A stretch of 64,000 nucleotides of DNA from Flavobacterium frigoris (GCF_900111075.1 NZ_FOFZ01000001.1:558001-622000); one strand, 5' to 3'; shown: positions 7,188 through 16,947, counted from the first letter of the stretch. Notes: generated from the sequence alone by a model not told the origin. Numbers and translations: made by a program.

Positions 7188-7931
7188 TTATTTTTTTGAG
7201 GTCGCTAACTTTTTAAACTCCGTATTTTTAGCGAACAAAAAATCCATCGTACTCAACGTATTGTTGTTTGCTGCAACTATTTTTGATTTTGGGTCTGCTT
7301 CACAAAACTGAAGGAACAGCGCTATTTCACTAGCTTGTAGTTTTAAGGTTTCAAGATAGAATTTTTGGGCGTAGCTATTTTTTGCTATTGTTGAAAATTC
7401 AATTTCAGGAACAGTTTTTTTGACTTCGCCTTTATCTTTTTTGAAGAGGCTTAAAATCATACCGCCTATTCGCATAAAATCCATTCCGTTTTCGATCGTA
7501 CCATCTTTAAAACCTACAATTTTGGGTGTTGATGCATTTTTTTCTAAAGTATATTGATCGAGTTTGTCTTGTTCCCATTTTTCATCTTTACTTATTTTTA
7601 TCGATGGCATATTGGTAATAAGAACTTCGTTTAATTCTTCTGCTTTTAGAATTAGCTCAACATCTAATTCGCCATTAGTGAATAGCTTAGGATTTAGTAT
7701 CAGTTTTTTTACCTGATGTTCTTTAGATACAAACACAAGCGCGTCATTCGTTTTTGCAATAATTGAAAACTCCCCATTTGCATCAGTAACTGTAAGTGCT
7801 TTTGTGTTTGCATTGATGACTTCCACATTAGGAATTGCATATTTATTAAATACAACTTTACCTTTAATTGTTTGTGAGAAGCTAAATTGAGAAGTGAATA
7901 AAATTAGTGTACTGAGTAGTTTTACTTTCAT
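7188..7931 (-). CDS. Secreted protein with carboxypeptidase-regulatory-like domain
   Basis: A 247-residue exported protein. A signal peptide (MKVKLLSTLILFTSQFSFSQ) leads directly into a CarboxypepD_reg-like beta-sandwich at about 20-95 (KGKVVFNKYAIPNVEVINAN, then TDANGEFSI), the domain also found at the N-terminus of SusC proteins. The remainder is helical and charged with no family I recognise. It lacks a TonB-dependent barrel, so it is not a receptor. Many stand-alone versions exist in Flavobacteriaceae with unknown function. A 12-base perfect inverted repeat lies seven bases before its start. It converges with tspO across 37 bases that contain only a weak A/T hairpin. Confidence 0.8.
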   Translation of the reverse strand: MKVKLLSTLILFTSQFSFSQTIKGKVVFNKYAIPNVEVINANTKALTVTDANGEFSIIAKTNDALVFVSKEHQVKKLILNPKLFTNGELDVELILKAEELNEVLITNMPSIKISKDEKWEQDKLDQYTLEKNASTPKIVGFKDGTIENGMDFMRIGGMILSLFKKDKGEVKKTVPEIEFSTIAKNSYAQKFYLETLKLQASEIALFLQFCEADPKSKIVAANNNTLSTMDFLFAKNTEFKKLATSKK

Positions 7932-7937
7932 AGGTTT

Positions 7938-7974
7938 CGAATCTAATAACTTGATAGTAAAATTATTAGATTCG
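7938..7974. repeat. 12-bp perfect inverted repeat before the carboxypeptidase-regulatory-like gene
   Basis: CGAATCTAATAA at 7938-7949 pairs perfectly with TTATTAGATTCG at 7963-7974 around 13 bases. On the minus strand no T run follows, so it is unlikely to be a terminator of the flavoprotein gene upstream. Its place just before a start codon suggests an operator or a 5'-leader stem. Confidence 0.6.
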
Positions 7975-8119
7975 TCTTAAAGAAAACTTAGTAAATATGT
8001 AAATTCTTGTTAATTGATTGTTTTATTGGAATTATGAGAGTACAGAAAAGATTGTAGCTACTAAACTGATTGGTAACTATTATTTCCATAACATGAGACT
8101 GAATATTGAAAGCTGATTA

Positions 8120-9328
8120 CTAAATCCCATTCGCCAAAATAAACCCACTTGTCCAAGCATTTTGGAAGTTAAAACCACCAGTAATCGCATCAATATTGAC
8201 AATTTCTCCAGCAAAATAAAGATTTTCATGTAATTTGCTTTCCATGGTTTTAAAATTGACTTCTTTTAAATCGATTCCGCCAGCAGTTACAAACTCCTCT
8301 TTAAAGGTGCTTTTTCCATTCACTTGAAAAGTTCCGTTTGTCAACTGATTGGATAAGTTTTGCAATTGCGCTTTGGATAAATCGGCCCATTTGGTTTCGG
8401 CTTCAATTCCGGAGGCAAGTACTAGACTTTCCCACAAACGGTTTGGGAAATCAAAATGAGATTTTTTGGAAACTGCTTTTTTAGCGTGTTCCTGTTTTAA
8501 GTCTTTCAGTATTTTTTCGGCTTCGCTGGTTTCAACATCGTTCAGCCAATTGACAAAAATAGTAAACTGATAATTTTTGTCATGCAAAATTCTTGCTCCC
8601 CAAGCTGATAATTTCAAAACTGCAGGACCGCTCATTCCCCAATGTGTAATCAATAGAGGGCCTGTAGAAGTCAGTTTAGTGTCTTTTACTTTCACGGTAA
8701 CTTGTGCCGCTACACCCGGTAATTCTTTTATACGTGAATCTTTAATGTTGAAGGTAAATAGGGAAGGGACTGGGCTTACAATCGCGTGACCATAAGTTTG
8801 TAGCATTTCCCATATTTTCGGGTTGCTTCCTGTTGCTAAGATTAATTTTTCGGCAATATAGTTCTCGTTTTGGGTTTCTATTTTCCAAAGATTATCCTTC
8901 TTGAAAATAGATTGTACGCTTTGTCCCGTCAAAACTTCGATTCCCAGTTTTTGTGTTGCTGTAAGAAAACATTCGATAATAGTTTGGGACGAATTGGAAA
9001 CGGGAAACATACGTCCGTCGTCTTCAATTTTAAGTTCCACGCCATGTTTCTCAAACCATTCTATGGTATCTCCCGAACAAAATTGATGGAAAGGACCACG
9101 AAGTTCTTTCTCTCCACGCGGGTAATATTTGACCAATTCGTTGGGCTCAAAACAGGCATGGGTCACATTACAACGTCCTCCGCCAGAAATACGGACTTTT
9201 TGAAGTACTTCGGCACCACGTTCTAGGATAGCTACTTTTAATTTTGGGTTTTTCTCTACAATATTGATTGCCGTAAAAAAACCTGCAGCTCCACCACCTA
9301 CTATTATTATATCAAAATTTTGGTTCAT
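8120..9328 (-). CDS. BaiN/HI0933-like NAD(P)/FAD-dependent oxidoreductase
   Basis: A 402-residue flavoprotein of the HI0933/BaiN family (also annotated aminoacetone oxidase-like). The FAD dinucleotide-binding motif IIVGGGAAGFFTAINI is at residues 8-23, followed by RISGGGRCNVTH near 45, which is typical of the family. ATGSNP appears near 170, and the C-terminal FAD contact FAGEIVNIDAITGGFNFQNAW near 375. The family's physiological substrates are mostly unknown. Its ATG overlaps the stop codon of the upstream glycerophosphodiesterase gene by four bases (9325-9328), so the two are translationally coupled. No signal peptide is visible. Confidence 0.92.
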   Translation of the reverse strand: MNQNFDIIIVGGGAAGFFTAINIVEKNPKLKVAILERGAEVLQKVRISGGGRCNVTHACFEPNELVKYYPRGEKELRGPFHQFCSGDTIEWFEKHGVELKIEDDGRMFPVSNSSQTIIECFLTATQKLGIEVLTGQSVQSIFKKDNLWKIETQNENYIAEKLILATGSNPKIWEMLQTYGHAIVSPVPSLFTFNIKDSRIKELPGVAAQVTVKVKDTKLTSTGPLLITHWGMSGPAVLKLSAWGARILHDKNYQFTIFVNWLNDVETSEAEKILKDLKQEHAKKAVSKKSHFDFPNRLWESLVLASGIEAETKWADLSKAQLQNLSNQLTNGTFQVNGKSTFKEEFVTAGGIDLKEVNFKTMESKLHENLYFAGEIVNIDAITGGFNFQNAWTSGFILANGI

Positions 9329-10002
9329 ATTCTATCTGGAAAATCGCTGATGATTCCGTTTACGTTAAATGATTTCATTTTTTTTATGTCTTCTGGCTCG
9401 TTGACCGTCCAAGGGAATACTTCGAATCCTTTTTCCTGCAATTGTGCCGTATTTTCTGCGGTCAACAAATGATGATAAGGATGAATTGATTTTGCCTGAA
9501 TAAATTTGGCGAAAGCCACAGCCAGATCTAAATCCGTTTCAGTTAACACACCAATGCGTATCTCCCAATTCAAGAGAGCAACTTGTTGCAAGGCCGTCCA
9601 ATCAAAACTGGAAACCACGAATTGGCTATAGTTCCAATGTTTTTCTGCAATAAATTTAGCGATTAAATCAACTACTTTATCTGCAGCATCATAGCTTTTC
9701 AATTCAATATTAACATCACAGCGTTGATCGATGAGGTTTAATACTTCGGATAAAGTCGGAATGCATTGGTTGTTTTCAATCTGGAATCGTTTCAGTTCTG
9801 GAAGTGAGAATTGGTTTACGGCCCCTTTTCCATTGGTAGTTCGATCAATGGTTTCGTCATGAATGACCATTAATTCACCATCCGAACTTAAATGTACATC
9901 CAGTTCAATTCGATCCACATGTAGGTCAATTGCTTTTTGGAAACCAATAAGGGTATTCTCCGGTTCATAACCTCTAGCGCCACGATGACCTATTTTTAGC
10001 AT
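9325..10002 (-). CDS. Cytoplasmic glycerophosphodiester phosphodiesterase
   Basis: Hydrolyses glycerophosphodiesters to glycerol-3-phosphate and an alcohol. The 225-residue protein has a single GDPD TIM barrel with no signal peptide, like UgpQ rather than periplasmic GlpQ. The catalytic set is clear: GHRGARGYEPENT (His6, Arg7), RIELDVHLSSDGELMVIHD (Glu33, Asp35, His48). NIELKS near 130 and PWTVNEPEDIKKM near 195 are further family strands. A TACCTTTG promoter core lies 16 bases upstream, and the flavoprotein gene overlaps its end. Substrate head group is not predictable. Confidence 0.93.
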   Translation of the reverse strand: MLKIGHRGARGYEPENTLIGFQKAIDLHVDRIELDVHLSSDGELMVIHDETIDRTTNGKGAVNQFSLPELKRFQIENNQCIPTLSEVLNLIDQRCDVNIELKSYDAADKVVDLIAKFIAEKHWNYSQFVVSSFDWTALQQVALLNWEIRIGVLTETDLDLAVAFAKFIQAKSIHPYHHLLTAENTAQLQEKGFEVFPWTVNEPEDIKKMKSFNVNGIISDFPDRI

Positions 10003-10017
10003 TTGATCGATTTTTTA

Positions 10018-10025
10018 CAAAGGTA
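10018..10025 (-). promoter_or_regulatory. -7 promoter element TACCTTTG of the GDPD-flavoprotein pair
   Basis: Perfect TAnnTTTG on the minus strand, 16 bases before the GDPD start and just past the terminator of the gene upstream. Confidence 0.5.
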
Positions 10026-10034
10026 ACATAAATA

Positions 10035-10068
10035 AAAAAGCACGAACCAGAATCGATTCGTGCTTTTT
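10035..10068 (-). terminator. Terminator at the end of the GH13 lipoprotein gene
   Basis: Twelve-base arms (10035-10046 and 10057-10068; GCACGAA core) enclose a 10-base loop and carry A/T runs on both outer sides. It follows the stop codon of the gene at 10085-11749 and separates it from the GDPD gene. Confidence 0.85.
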
Positions 10069-10084
10069 ACCTAACTATAGTGAT

Positions 10085-11749
10085 TTATCTTTTTTCTAAT
10101 AATACAATATCATAATCAGTTTTGATTTTAATTCTGCCTTTTTTGACTTCAACAACTTGATTGGAATAGGCATCTCTAACTCGGGTTCCATCTGCGAATA
10201 CAGCGGATACTTCTAGTATTTTTCTACCGATGGGCAAATCTAATCCAACAAAGACCTGGTCTTTATAGTCTCCTTTTGCATACGTTCTTGAAAAAGAATA
10301 GGGTTGCGCAGTGATTTCCTTGTGTACACCAGCACCTATAGCGGGATGATTTTTACGAAATTTCCCCAATTTTCTCCAATGAGCGAGTGTCTTTTTAGTC
10401 TCAGAATTGACTTTAATGGCATCCCAGTTCATAAACGATCGTAAGGTCGCGTCACCTTGAGTTCCTTCAATTACTAAAGAACGGGCGCTTTCATCACCGT
10501 AATATACTTGAGCAACACCTGGCGAAAGCAAGAGTTTTGTAGCTGCTTCGATGCTTTTAGTTCTTTTAGCGTCAAATGGGCTACCGTCATCATGAGATGA
10601 TAAATAGTTCAAAACACTATATCCTTTCAATTCGCCATTTAGAATTGTGGAATATTTTGAGAATATAAATTCATAGTCTTTTTGGGCATCCTGTTTAAAC
10701 TCAAAATTGATCATGTTGTTAAAACCATTTTCGAAATAGTTCACTTTTTTGTCTCCAAAATCGAAATTCTTACCGGCACTGATATTATAATTGTATACTT
10801 CGGCGATGGTGTAAAAAGGATTGTTGTCTAGCACTTTTGTAGGATTGTTTTTCTTCCAAAGGGCAAACGCATAGTCGCTTTGGGTTTTGAAATCTGCCCA
10901 AACACTTTCTTCGGTATGTTTTACTGTATCGGCGCGGTATCCGTCAATTCCATATTCAGTAATATAATCCGTTAGCCATTTGATAATATAATAACGAGGC
11001 GTTTTTGGATAGCCAGTTCGTTTGAAGAAAGCGTCTAATTCTGTTGTTTCCTGTTCGTAACGTCCTTCTTTTTTCCATTTTTCGATTAAAAAAGGAGGAA
11101 GGTCAACATTTTGTGTGCTCTCGGTTCTAATGTCTGGAAGATTAGCTACCAAGGTACATTCCGTAGTGTTTTGATAGTTTTTATAATCACAAACCGGACT
11201 GGTACGCACCCAGTAATTTGGCCATGCAACATCAACTTCTGTAACGGGTCCGGTATGATTGATTACGCCGTCCAGCACAATCCTGATTCCGTGAGCATGT
11301 GCTTTTTTGACTAAGTTTGCCAAGTCTGCTTTTGTTCCATAGTTGGGATCTAAAGCAGTCCAATCTCTTGCCCAATAACCGTGAAAAGCATAGCTTAAAC
11401 CGGTTCCTTCATCTACAGCGTCATGAATTTGTTCCACTATTGGTGTAAACCAAATGGCATTAATTCCCAATTTATCGAAATAGCCTTCGTCAATTTTTTT
11501 TGTGATTCCCTTAATATCGCCTCCTTCAAAACCACGCAGTTTTCCGGCGGTTTTGGTTCTGTCAAAATTGACATCATTTGATTTATCTCCATTATTGAAA
11601 CGATCCGTCATTAAGAAATACACAGAAGCCGCTTCCCAAACAAAGGGCACTTTTTTCTTTGAATTTTTTACTGATACTGATTGCGTTGTCGTGCAGCTCG
11701 TAAAAAAGGATAGGGTTAACAGTAGAAGTAGGCGTGTATATTTTTTCAT
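10085..11749 (-). CDS. GH13 alpha-amylase family lipoprotein
   Basis: Hydrolyses alpha-1,4-glucans or maltodextrins at the cell envelope. The 554-residue protein starts with a lipoprotein signal peptide ending FTSC (Cys near 19). The GH13 barrel follows with region I VLDGVINHTG, region II GYRADTVKHT (nucleophile Asp near 274), the acid/base Glu in TIAEVYNY near 315, and region IV LSSHDDG near 386. The usual Asn of region IV (NHD) is Ser here, a change also seen in some SusG-like enzymes. It is last in the minus-strand maltodextrin run. SusG-like surface location is possible but not shown; the lipid anchor could face the periplasm. Confidence 0.92.
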   Translation of the reverse strand: MKKYTRLLLLLTLSFFTSCTTTQSVSVKNSKKKVPFVWEAASVYFLMTDRFNNGDKSNDVNFDRTKTAGKLRGFEGGDIKGITKKIDEGYFDKLGINAIWFTPIVEQIHDAVDEGTGLSYAFHGYWARDWTALDPNYGTKADLANLVKKAHAHGIRIVLDGVINHTGPVTEVDVAWPNYWVRTSPVCDYKNYQNTTECTLVANLPDIRTESTQNVDLPPFLIEKWKKEGRYEQETTELDAFFKRTGYPKTPRYYIIKWLTDYITEYGIDGYRADTVKHTEESVWADFKTQSDYAFALWKKNNPTKVLDNNPFYTIAEVYNYNISAGKNFDFGDKKVNYFENGFNNMINFEFKQDAQKDYEFIFSKYSTILNGELKGYSVLNYLSSHDDGSPFDAKRTKSIEAATKLLLSPGVAQVYYGDESARSLVIEGTQGDATLRSFMNWDAIKVNSETKKTLAHWRKLGKFRKNHPAIGAGVHKEITAQPYSFSRTYAKGDYKDQVFVGLDLPIGRKILEVSAVFADGTRVRDAYSNQVVEVKKGRIKIKTDYDIVLLEKR

Positions 11750-11802
11750 TATTGGTAAACTGAATTTTTTGATGTATTTAGCACATCGGTTATTGGTATG
11801 CT

Positions 11803-13680
11803 TTATTTTAATTCTAAAATCACTACCGACTTTGGTTCCAAGATAATTTCTTTGGAGATGTTGAAAGTCAGGTCACTTAAAATATCTTTCCCTGTTGTAT
11901 ATTCTTTTATGTTTTCCTTAAAACGGGCGGTATTTATCGTTTGATTGTCATTGCTATTGTTCATCATAACCATAACCGTTTTGTTATCCGTATATCTAAA
12001 ATAGACATAGACATTGTTTTCAGGAATGTAATGTGTCATTTTACCAAAATGTAACGCTTCGTTGGTTTTTCTCCATTGGAATAGTTTAGAAGTAAAGTCA
12101 AAATATTGACTTTGGCCAAAAGTACGGCCTTCTTTCGTAAAAGCATTGTTTTCATCTCCTAACCAGCCTCCAGGGAAATCTTGACGTATGTCAGCATCCC
12201 CATTATCTTTGTTGCCGCTCATACCAATTTCGCTACCATAGTACAGTTGCGGAATGCCGCGAACAGTCGCTATTAAAGCCATGGTCATTTGGTATTTTCT
12301 AAAATCATTTTGATAGACGTGATTGATGCGGTTTGTATCATGATTTTCGGCAAAAACCATGATACTGTTGATGTTTGGATATAAAAAATCATTAGCGAAA
12401 TTGTCATATACTTTTACCATTCCTTTGTCCCAAGTTCCGTCATCTTCATTGAAAACAGTACTAATCGCATCGTGGAGCGTAAAGTCCATCACACTGGGTA
12501 GGTTTGAATTGTAGTTTTGTATCGCGCCAATTTTACTGTCTTTTTGCCAATAGGCCATTTGAGCTTGATTGTGCATCCATATTTCACCCACAATATTGAA
12601 ATTAGGGTATTCATCTGTTATGGCTTTTGTCCAAGAAGCAATTCCAGCGGGGTCAGAATAGTTATACGTATCAACTCTAAAACCGTCCAGATCTGCATAT
12701 TCGATCCACCAAATAGCATTTTGCTTGAGGTAGTTTAATACCAACGGATTTGATTGGTTTAAATCAGGCATAGTAGTGACAAACCAACCGTCAAGACAGA
12801 TTTCTGTGTCTGTTTTTGAAGCATTTATGTCGCTTATCGTAGAACGTTTATGATTTGTTTGGGTATAGTTTTCAAATTGATGAATCCAGTCGTGTGTGGG
12901 TAAATCTTTCATCATCCAATGTTCAATTCCCCAATGATTAGTAACATAGTCCATTACTAGTTTCATGTCTTTTTTATGCATCTCAGAGGCCAAACGCACG
13001 TAGTCTTCATTAGTGCCATAACGAGGGTCAATTTTATAGACATCAGATTGCGCATAGGTATGATACGAAAACGCTTTGTCGTTATCCTCGCAAAGAGGTG
13101 TGCTCCAGATGGCCGTCGCTCCAAGCGAAGAAATGTAATCTAAGTTTTTTATTATCCCTTGAATGTCTCCACCGTGTCTTCCTCCGGGTAGATCACGATT
13201 GTATTTTTCTACTGTTTTACTATTGCTGTCATTTTTTGGGTTGCCATTAGCAAAACGATCGGGCATGATAAGGTACATCATATCTGATGCGTCAAAACTT
13301 TTACGCTCTGCTGATTTTTCTCTTCTTTTCTTTAAGCTGTATTTGTGTGTAAAAGCAATTTGATTTTTATTTCTGAACGAAAAGATGATTTCGGTAGCAG
13401 CAACATTTTTAGTGTTAATGGTAACAAATAAGTAATTCGGGTTTTCCGTTTTTTTCAGTTCGGTTATGGCAATTGAATTAGAAGCGGTGACTTCATATTG
13501 CGCTATATTTTTACCATAAAACATAATCTGTACTTCTGGATTATACATTCCGGCATACCAGAAGGGAGGTTCGACCCTATCGATTTGTGCATTTATGGTT
13601 AGAGACATAAAAAAAAGGATTATGGGAATGATTTTTAAAAAAGATATGTTTCCCAGTGAAATCGAGGTAAATTTATTCAT
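11803..13680 (-). CDS. GH13 neopullulanase / cyclomaltodextrinase-like enzyme (SusA-like)
   Basis: Periplasmic maltodextrin-degrading enzyme of about 625 residues. From the ATG at 13680 it begins with a signal peptide ending in INAQ. An N-terminal beta domain (about 35-130) of the cyclomaltodextrinase type with IDRVEPPFWYAGM comes next, followed by the barrel: MMYLIMPDRFANG, region I VMDYVTNHWG near 243, region II DGFRVDTYNYS near 331, acid/base Glu in VGEIWMHN near 363, and region IV FAENHDTNR near 445. A C-terminal beta domain closes it. An in-frame TTG 14 codons upstream would put extra residues before the signal peptide and is less likely. The order N-domain, barrel, C-domain and the locus match SusA-type neopullulanases. 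Confidence 0.93.
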   Translation of the reverse strand: MNKFTSISLGNISFLKIIPIILFFMSLTINAQIDRVEPPFWYAGMYNPEVQIMFYGKNIAQYEVTASNSIAITELKKTENPNYLFVTINTKNVAATEIIFSFRNKNQIAFTHKYSLKKRREKSAERKSFDASDMMYLIMPDRFANGNPKNDSNSKTVEKYNRDLPGGRHGGDIQGIIKNLDYISSLGATAIWSTPLCEDNDKAFSYHTYAQSDVYKIDPRYGTNEDYVRLASEMHKKDMKLVMDYVTNHWGIEHWMMKDLPTHDWIHQFENYTQTNHKRSTISDINASKTDTEICLDGWFVTTMPDLNQSNPLVLNYLKQNAIWWIEYADLDGFRVDTYNYSDPAGIASWTKAITDEYPNFNIVGEIWMHNQAQMAYWQKDSKIGAIQNYNSNLPSVMDFTLHDAISTVFNEDDGTWDKGMVKVYDNFANDFLYPNINSIMVFAENHDTNRINHVYQNDFRKYQMTMALIATVRGIPQLYYGSEIGMSGNKDNGDADIRQDFPGGWLGDENNAFTKEGRTFGQSQYFDFTSKLFQWRKTNEALHFGKMTHYIPENNVYVYFRYTDNKTVMVMMNNSNDNQTINTARFKENIKEYTTGKDILSDLTFNISKEIILEPKSVVILELK

Positions 13681-13811
13681 ATTTAAGCACATAATGATTA
13701 CGATTAGATTTTTTTCAGACAATTAAAGTTGTGGATGTCACTACTTGAAGTGCTTGCGTTATTCTCTTTTTATTGGTATCAGGTCTTGAAGTACAACTTA
13801 AATCAATTAAA

Positions 13812-13835
13812 CAATCCCAATGAATATTGGGATTG
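13812..13835 (-). terminator. Hairpin after the maltose phosphorylase gene
   Basis: CAATCCCAAT at 13812-13821 pairs perfectly with 13826-13835 across a 4-base loop. On the minus strand the following bases are only moderately T-rich, so it may be a partial terminator or an mRNA-stabilising stem between maltose phosphorylase and the neopullulanase gene. Confidence 0.55.
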
Positions 13836-13894
13836 CGTGTTAACCATAGTTGGTTTATAATTAATCGAAAGAGTGTTCTAGCAGTTCTTTACAA

Positions 13895-16210
13895 TTAGTT
13901 TTGAGTTACGGCAATCGGGCTGTTTGGCGATACGGTAATATTTTTTCCATTTACTACAATAGCCAAGTCTGTAGTTCCGTCTACTGAAAAAGTAGTTTCG
14001 ATATGCGTGATTGCTACTTTTATAATTTGATTTCTAAAATTGATTTTAAAGGAATAGCCTTCCCATTGTTTTGGAATTTTTGGAGAAAAAGAAAGGGTGT
14101 CATTTTTCACGCGCATTCCGCCAAAACCTTCAACAATACTCATCCAGGTTCCAGCCATTGACGTGATGTGGCAGCCTTCTTCCACTTCTTTGTTATAGTC
14201 ATCTAAATCTAAACGGGAGGTTCTTAAGTAGAATGTATAAGCCATGTCCATCTTGTCTAATGAGGCGGCTTGTATAGAATGTACACAGGGAGAAAGTGAA
14301 CTTTCATGAACGGTAAAGGATTCGTAAAATTCGAAGTTGCGTTTCAATTCTTCTTTAGTGAAATCCTCTTCAAAGAAATAAAAGCACTGCAAAACATCAG
14401 CTTGTTTGATATATGGGGAACGCAGTACTCGGTCCCAAGACCATTTTTGGTTAATTGGACGTTGTGCGGGATCCATATCTTTTACTGGAACTAAATCTTT
14501 ATCTAAAAAACCGTCTTGTTGTAAGTATATGTCTAAGGCTTCAGAAACTGGAAAGTACATGTTATCAGCCACTGCTTTCCATTGCTGTAGTTCTGAGTCG
14601 GCGAGTTTTGTTTTTTCGATAATTCTTTTGTGATCAGAAGGGAATTCCAATGAAACCTTCTGAATTTGTTCGTAGGTATAGTCAATACACCATTTTGCAA
14701 TATAATTAGTGTAGAAATTATTGTTTACGTTATTTTCATATTCATTGGGTCCTGTAACTCCTAAGATTACATATTGGTTTTTGTCTTTCGAAAAATTAGC
14801 TCTTTGATGCCAGAAGCGTGCAATTCCAATTAATACTTCCAATCCTTTTTCGGGAATATAAGAGTAATCTCCAGTAAAGCGATAATAGTTAAAAATAGCA
14901 AAAGCGATTGCACCGTTTCTGTGAATTTCTTCATGTGTGATTTCCCATTCATTATGGCATTCTTCCCCATTCATGGTAACCATTGGATATAGCGCAGCTC
15001 CGTTTTTAAAACCAAGATTATTTTGAGCATTTTCAATTGCCTTTTCAAGGTGATTGTAACGGTAGGTCAATAAATTACGTGCTACTTGTTGGTCTTTTGT
15101 AGCCATATAAAACGGAATGCAATAAGCCTCAGTGTCCCAGTAAGTAGATCCTCCGTACTTTTCACCAGTAAATCCTTTTGGTCCAATGTTCAATCGGCTG
15201 TCTTTTCCTAAATAGGTTTGGTTTAGTTGAAAAATATTAAAACGAATTCCTTGTTGTGCTTTTACGTCACCATCAATGGTAATATCAGACATCTCCCAGA
15301 TTTTTGACCAAGCTTCTTTTTGGTCTTCTAATAATTGTGCATAGCCTAAAGCTAAAGCAGATTGTATTGCTTTTTCAGCAGCAGAAAGTGTGTTTTTATG
15401 ATTTAAAGAAACAGTGTGTCCTCCAATTTTTTGGATAGATGATTTTTGACCTTTTCCTACAATGACATCATATTCAAACTGAATTTTATCTGAAGTGGTA
15501 TCGATTGATGATGGCGAAATATGAACGTTTACCCCATTTTCTAAAATGCTGTTTTGCATGAAAGTAGTGACCTCAAAATGCGTTTTGAAAGTCTGAGCGG
15601 TTACAAAACCTTCATTTCCTGATTTTTTCACTTCAAGAGGTTCCCAGAATTTTTCATCCCAGTTAGCGTCTTCATTGGTTACTCCTGCATCAATATAGGG
15701 TTTGTAAATTATTTTTGTATCCTTATTTAAAGGAGTAATTTCATAGTTTATGATTCCTACTTCGTCTAAAACGATTGAAAGGAAACGACGAATATTGACC
15801 GCGATTTGGGTGCCATTTTTAAGAGTTGCTTCAAAAGAACGGTTGTACCAACCTTCTTTCATATTCAGTTCGCGACGAAAGTTTGTAACGGCTGTACAGG
15901 TATTTAAATCTAAGTTTTCACCATTTATTTCAATATCGATTCCAATCCAGTTTGGCGCATTTAAAACTTTGGCAAAATATTCTGGATAGCCATTTTTCCA
16001 CCATCCCACTTTGGTTTTATCCGGATAATATATTCCTGCGATGTAACTTCCCTGAAAGGTTTCACCGGTATAATTTTCTTCAAAATTGGCGCGTTGCCCC
16101 ATAGCACCATTACCAATGCTAAAAAGACTTTCCGATGACTTTATGCTTTCTACATCAAATCCTTCTTCAATGATGGACCAATTGTCTGGTTTTATGTAAT
16201 CTTGGTTCAT
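13895..16210 (-). CDS. GH65 maltose phosphorylase
   Basis: Phosphorolyses maltose to glucose and beta-glucose 1-phosphate in the cytoplasm. The 771-residue protein has no signal peptide and the usual GH65 plan: an N-terminal beta-sandwich, a linker, the (alpha/alpha)6 barrel, and a small C-terminal domain. Telltale segments are TYWDTEAYCIPFYMATKD, EECHNEWEITHEEIHRNGA and VTGPNEYENNVNNNFYTN near residue 490, which holds the catalytic Glu. The neighbouring genes for beta-phosphoglucomutase and a sugar transporter support maltose as substrate. Kojibiose or trehalose phosphorylase is the alternative that sequence reading alone cannot exclude. Confidence 0.92.
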   Translation of the reverse strand: MNQDYIKPDNWSIIEEGFDVESIKSSESLFSIGNGAMGQRANFEENYTGETFQGSYIAGIYYPDKTKVGWWKNGYPEYFAKVLNAPNWIGIDIEINGENLDLNTCTAVTNFRRELNMKEGWYNRSFEATLKNGTQIAVNIRRFLSIVLDEVGIINYEITPLNKDTKIIYKPYIDAGVTNEDANWDEKFWEPLEVKKSGNEGFVTAQTFKTHFEVTTFMQNSILENGVNVHISPSSIDTTSDKIQFEYDVIVGKGQKSSIQKIGGHTVSLNHKNTLSAAEKAIQSALALGYAQLLEDQKEAWSKIWEMSDITIDGDVKAQQGIRFNIFQLNQTYLGKDSRLNIGPKGFTGEKYGGSTYWDTEAYCIPFYMATKDQQVARNLLTYRYNHLEKAIENAQNNLGFKNGAALYPMVTMNGEECHNEWEITHEEIHRNGAIAFAIFNYYRFTGDYSYIPEKGLEVLIGIARFWHQRANFSKDKNQYVILGVTGPNEYENNVNNNFYTNYIAKWCIDYTYEQIQKVSLEFPSDHKRIIEKTKLADSELQQWKAVADNMYFPVSEALDIYLQQDGFLDKDLVPVKDMDPAQRPINQKWSWDRVLRSPYIKQADVLQCFYFFEEDFTKEELKRNFEFYESFTVHESSLSPCVHSIQAASLDKMDMAYTFYLRTSRLDLDDYNKEVEEGCHITSMAGTWMSIVEGFGGMRVKNDTLSFSPKIPKQWEGYSFKINFRNQIIKVAITHIETTFSVDGTTDLAIVVNGKNITVSPNSPIAVTQN

Positions 16211-16290
16211 TATTTTATATTTTAAAGGTTCAAAAATTTAAAGAGTGCGGTATTTATGCTTGACCTAAATAATTTTTGATTCTTGTTTTT

Positions 16291-16947
16291 TTATTTACTA
16301 ATTAAATTTTCTATAAAGCCTTTTTCTATGTGGGTAAAATCCTTAAATATGTATTTTGCTTCATATAAAATGGATTCTTCTCCTATTCCGATGCTAGTCA
16401 TTTTTCCAATATTGGCAGCCTGAACTCCTGCTACAGAATCTTCAAAAACAATTGCATTCTCGGGACTTACGTCTACTAGTTTAGCTGCAATCAAGAAAAC
16501 TTCTGGATCTGGTTTTGCATTGGTCACATCATTCCCATCTACTATAGCATCAAAATAATGTCTGATTCCTGTTTTTTCTAGAATAGGCCTTGCATTTTTG
16601 CTCGCTGATCCAAGAGCAATCGGTTGGTTTTTTTCTTTCAAGTAATGTAGCATTGTTAAAACACCAGGTAATAATTCGCTTTGATCCATATCGACTAAGT
16701 ACGTGAGGTATTCTTCGTTTTTCTGAATTAGCCATCTGTTTTTGTCTTCTTGCGAAGCTTTTACTTTGCCTAGTTCTAAAATGATGTCAAGAGAGCGTAC
16801 GCGGCTTACGCCTTTCAATAGCTCGTTGTGTTCTAATGTGAAATCAATGTGTAATTCATTTGCAATTTTTTGCCACGCTAAGAAATGATATCTCGCGGTG
16901 TCGACAATTACTCCGTCAAGGTCGAAGATGAATGCTTTCTTAGTCAT
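16291..16947 (-). CDS. pgmB: Beta-phosphoglucomutase
   Basis: Interconverts beta-glucose 1-phosphate and glucose 6-phosphate, completing the phosphorolytic maltose route. It is a 218-residue HAD-superfamily protein with a helical cap. Motif I is FIFDLDGVIVDTARYH (nucleophile Asp9, acid/base Asp11). The cap follows, then GSASKNARPILEKTG (motif II Ser near 115), KPDPEVFLIAA (motif III Lys) and VFEDSVAGVQAA (motif IV Asp). Its start overlaps the 3' end of the upstream transporter gene by eight bases, which suggests coupled translation. It lies 80 bases before maltose phosphorylase. Confidence 0.95.
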   Translation of the reverse strand: MTKKAFIFDLDGVIVDTARYHFLAWQKIANELHIDFTLEHNELLKGVSRVRSLDIILELGKVKASQEDKNRWLIQKNEEYLTYLVDMDQSELLPGVLTMLHYLKEKNQPIALGSASKNARPILEKTGIRHYFDAIVDGNDVTNAKPDPEVFLIAAKLVDVSPENAIVFEDSVAGVQAANIGKMTSIGIGEESILYEAKYIFKDFTHIEKGFIENLISK

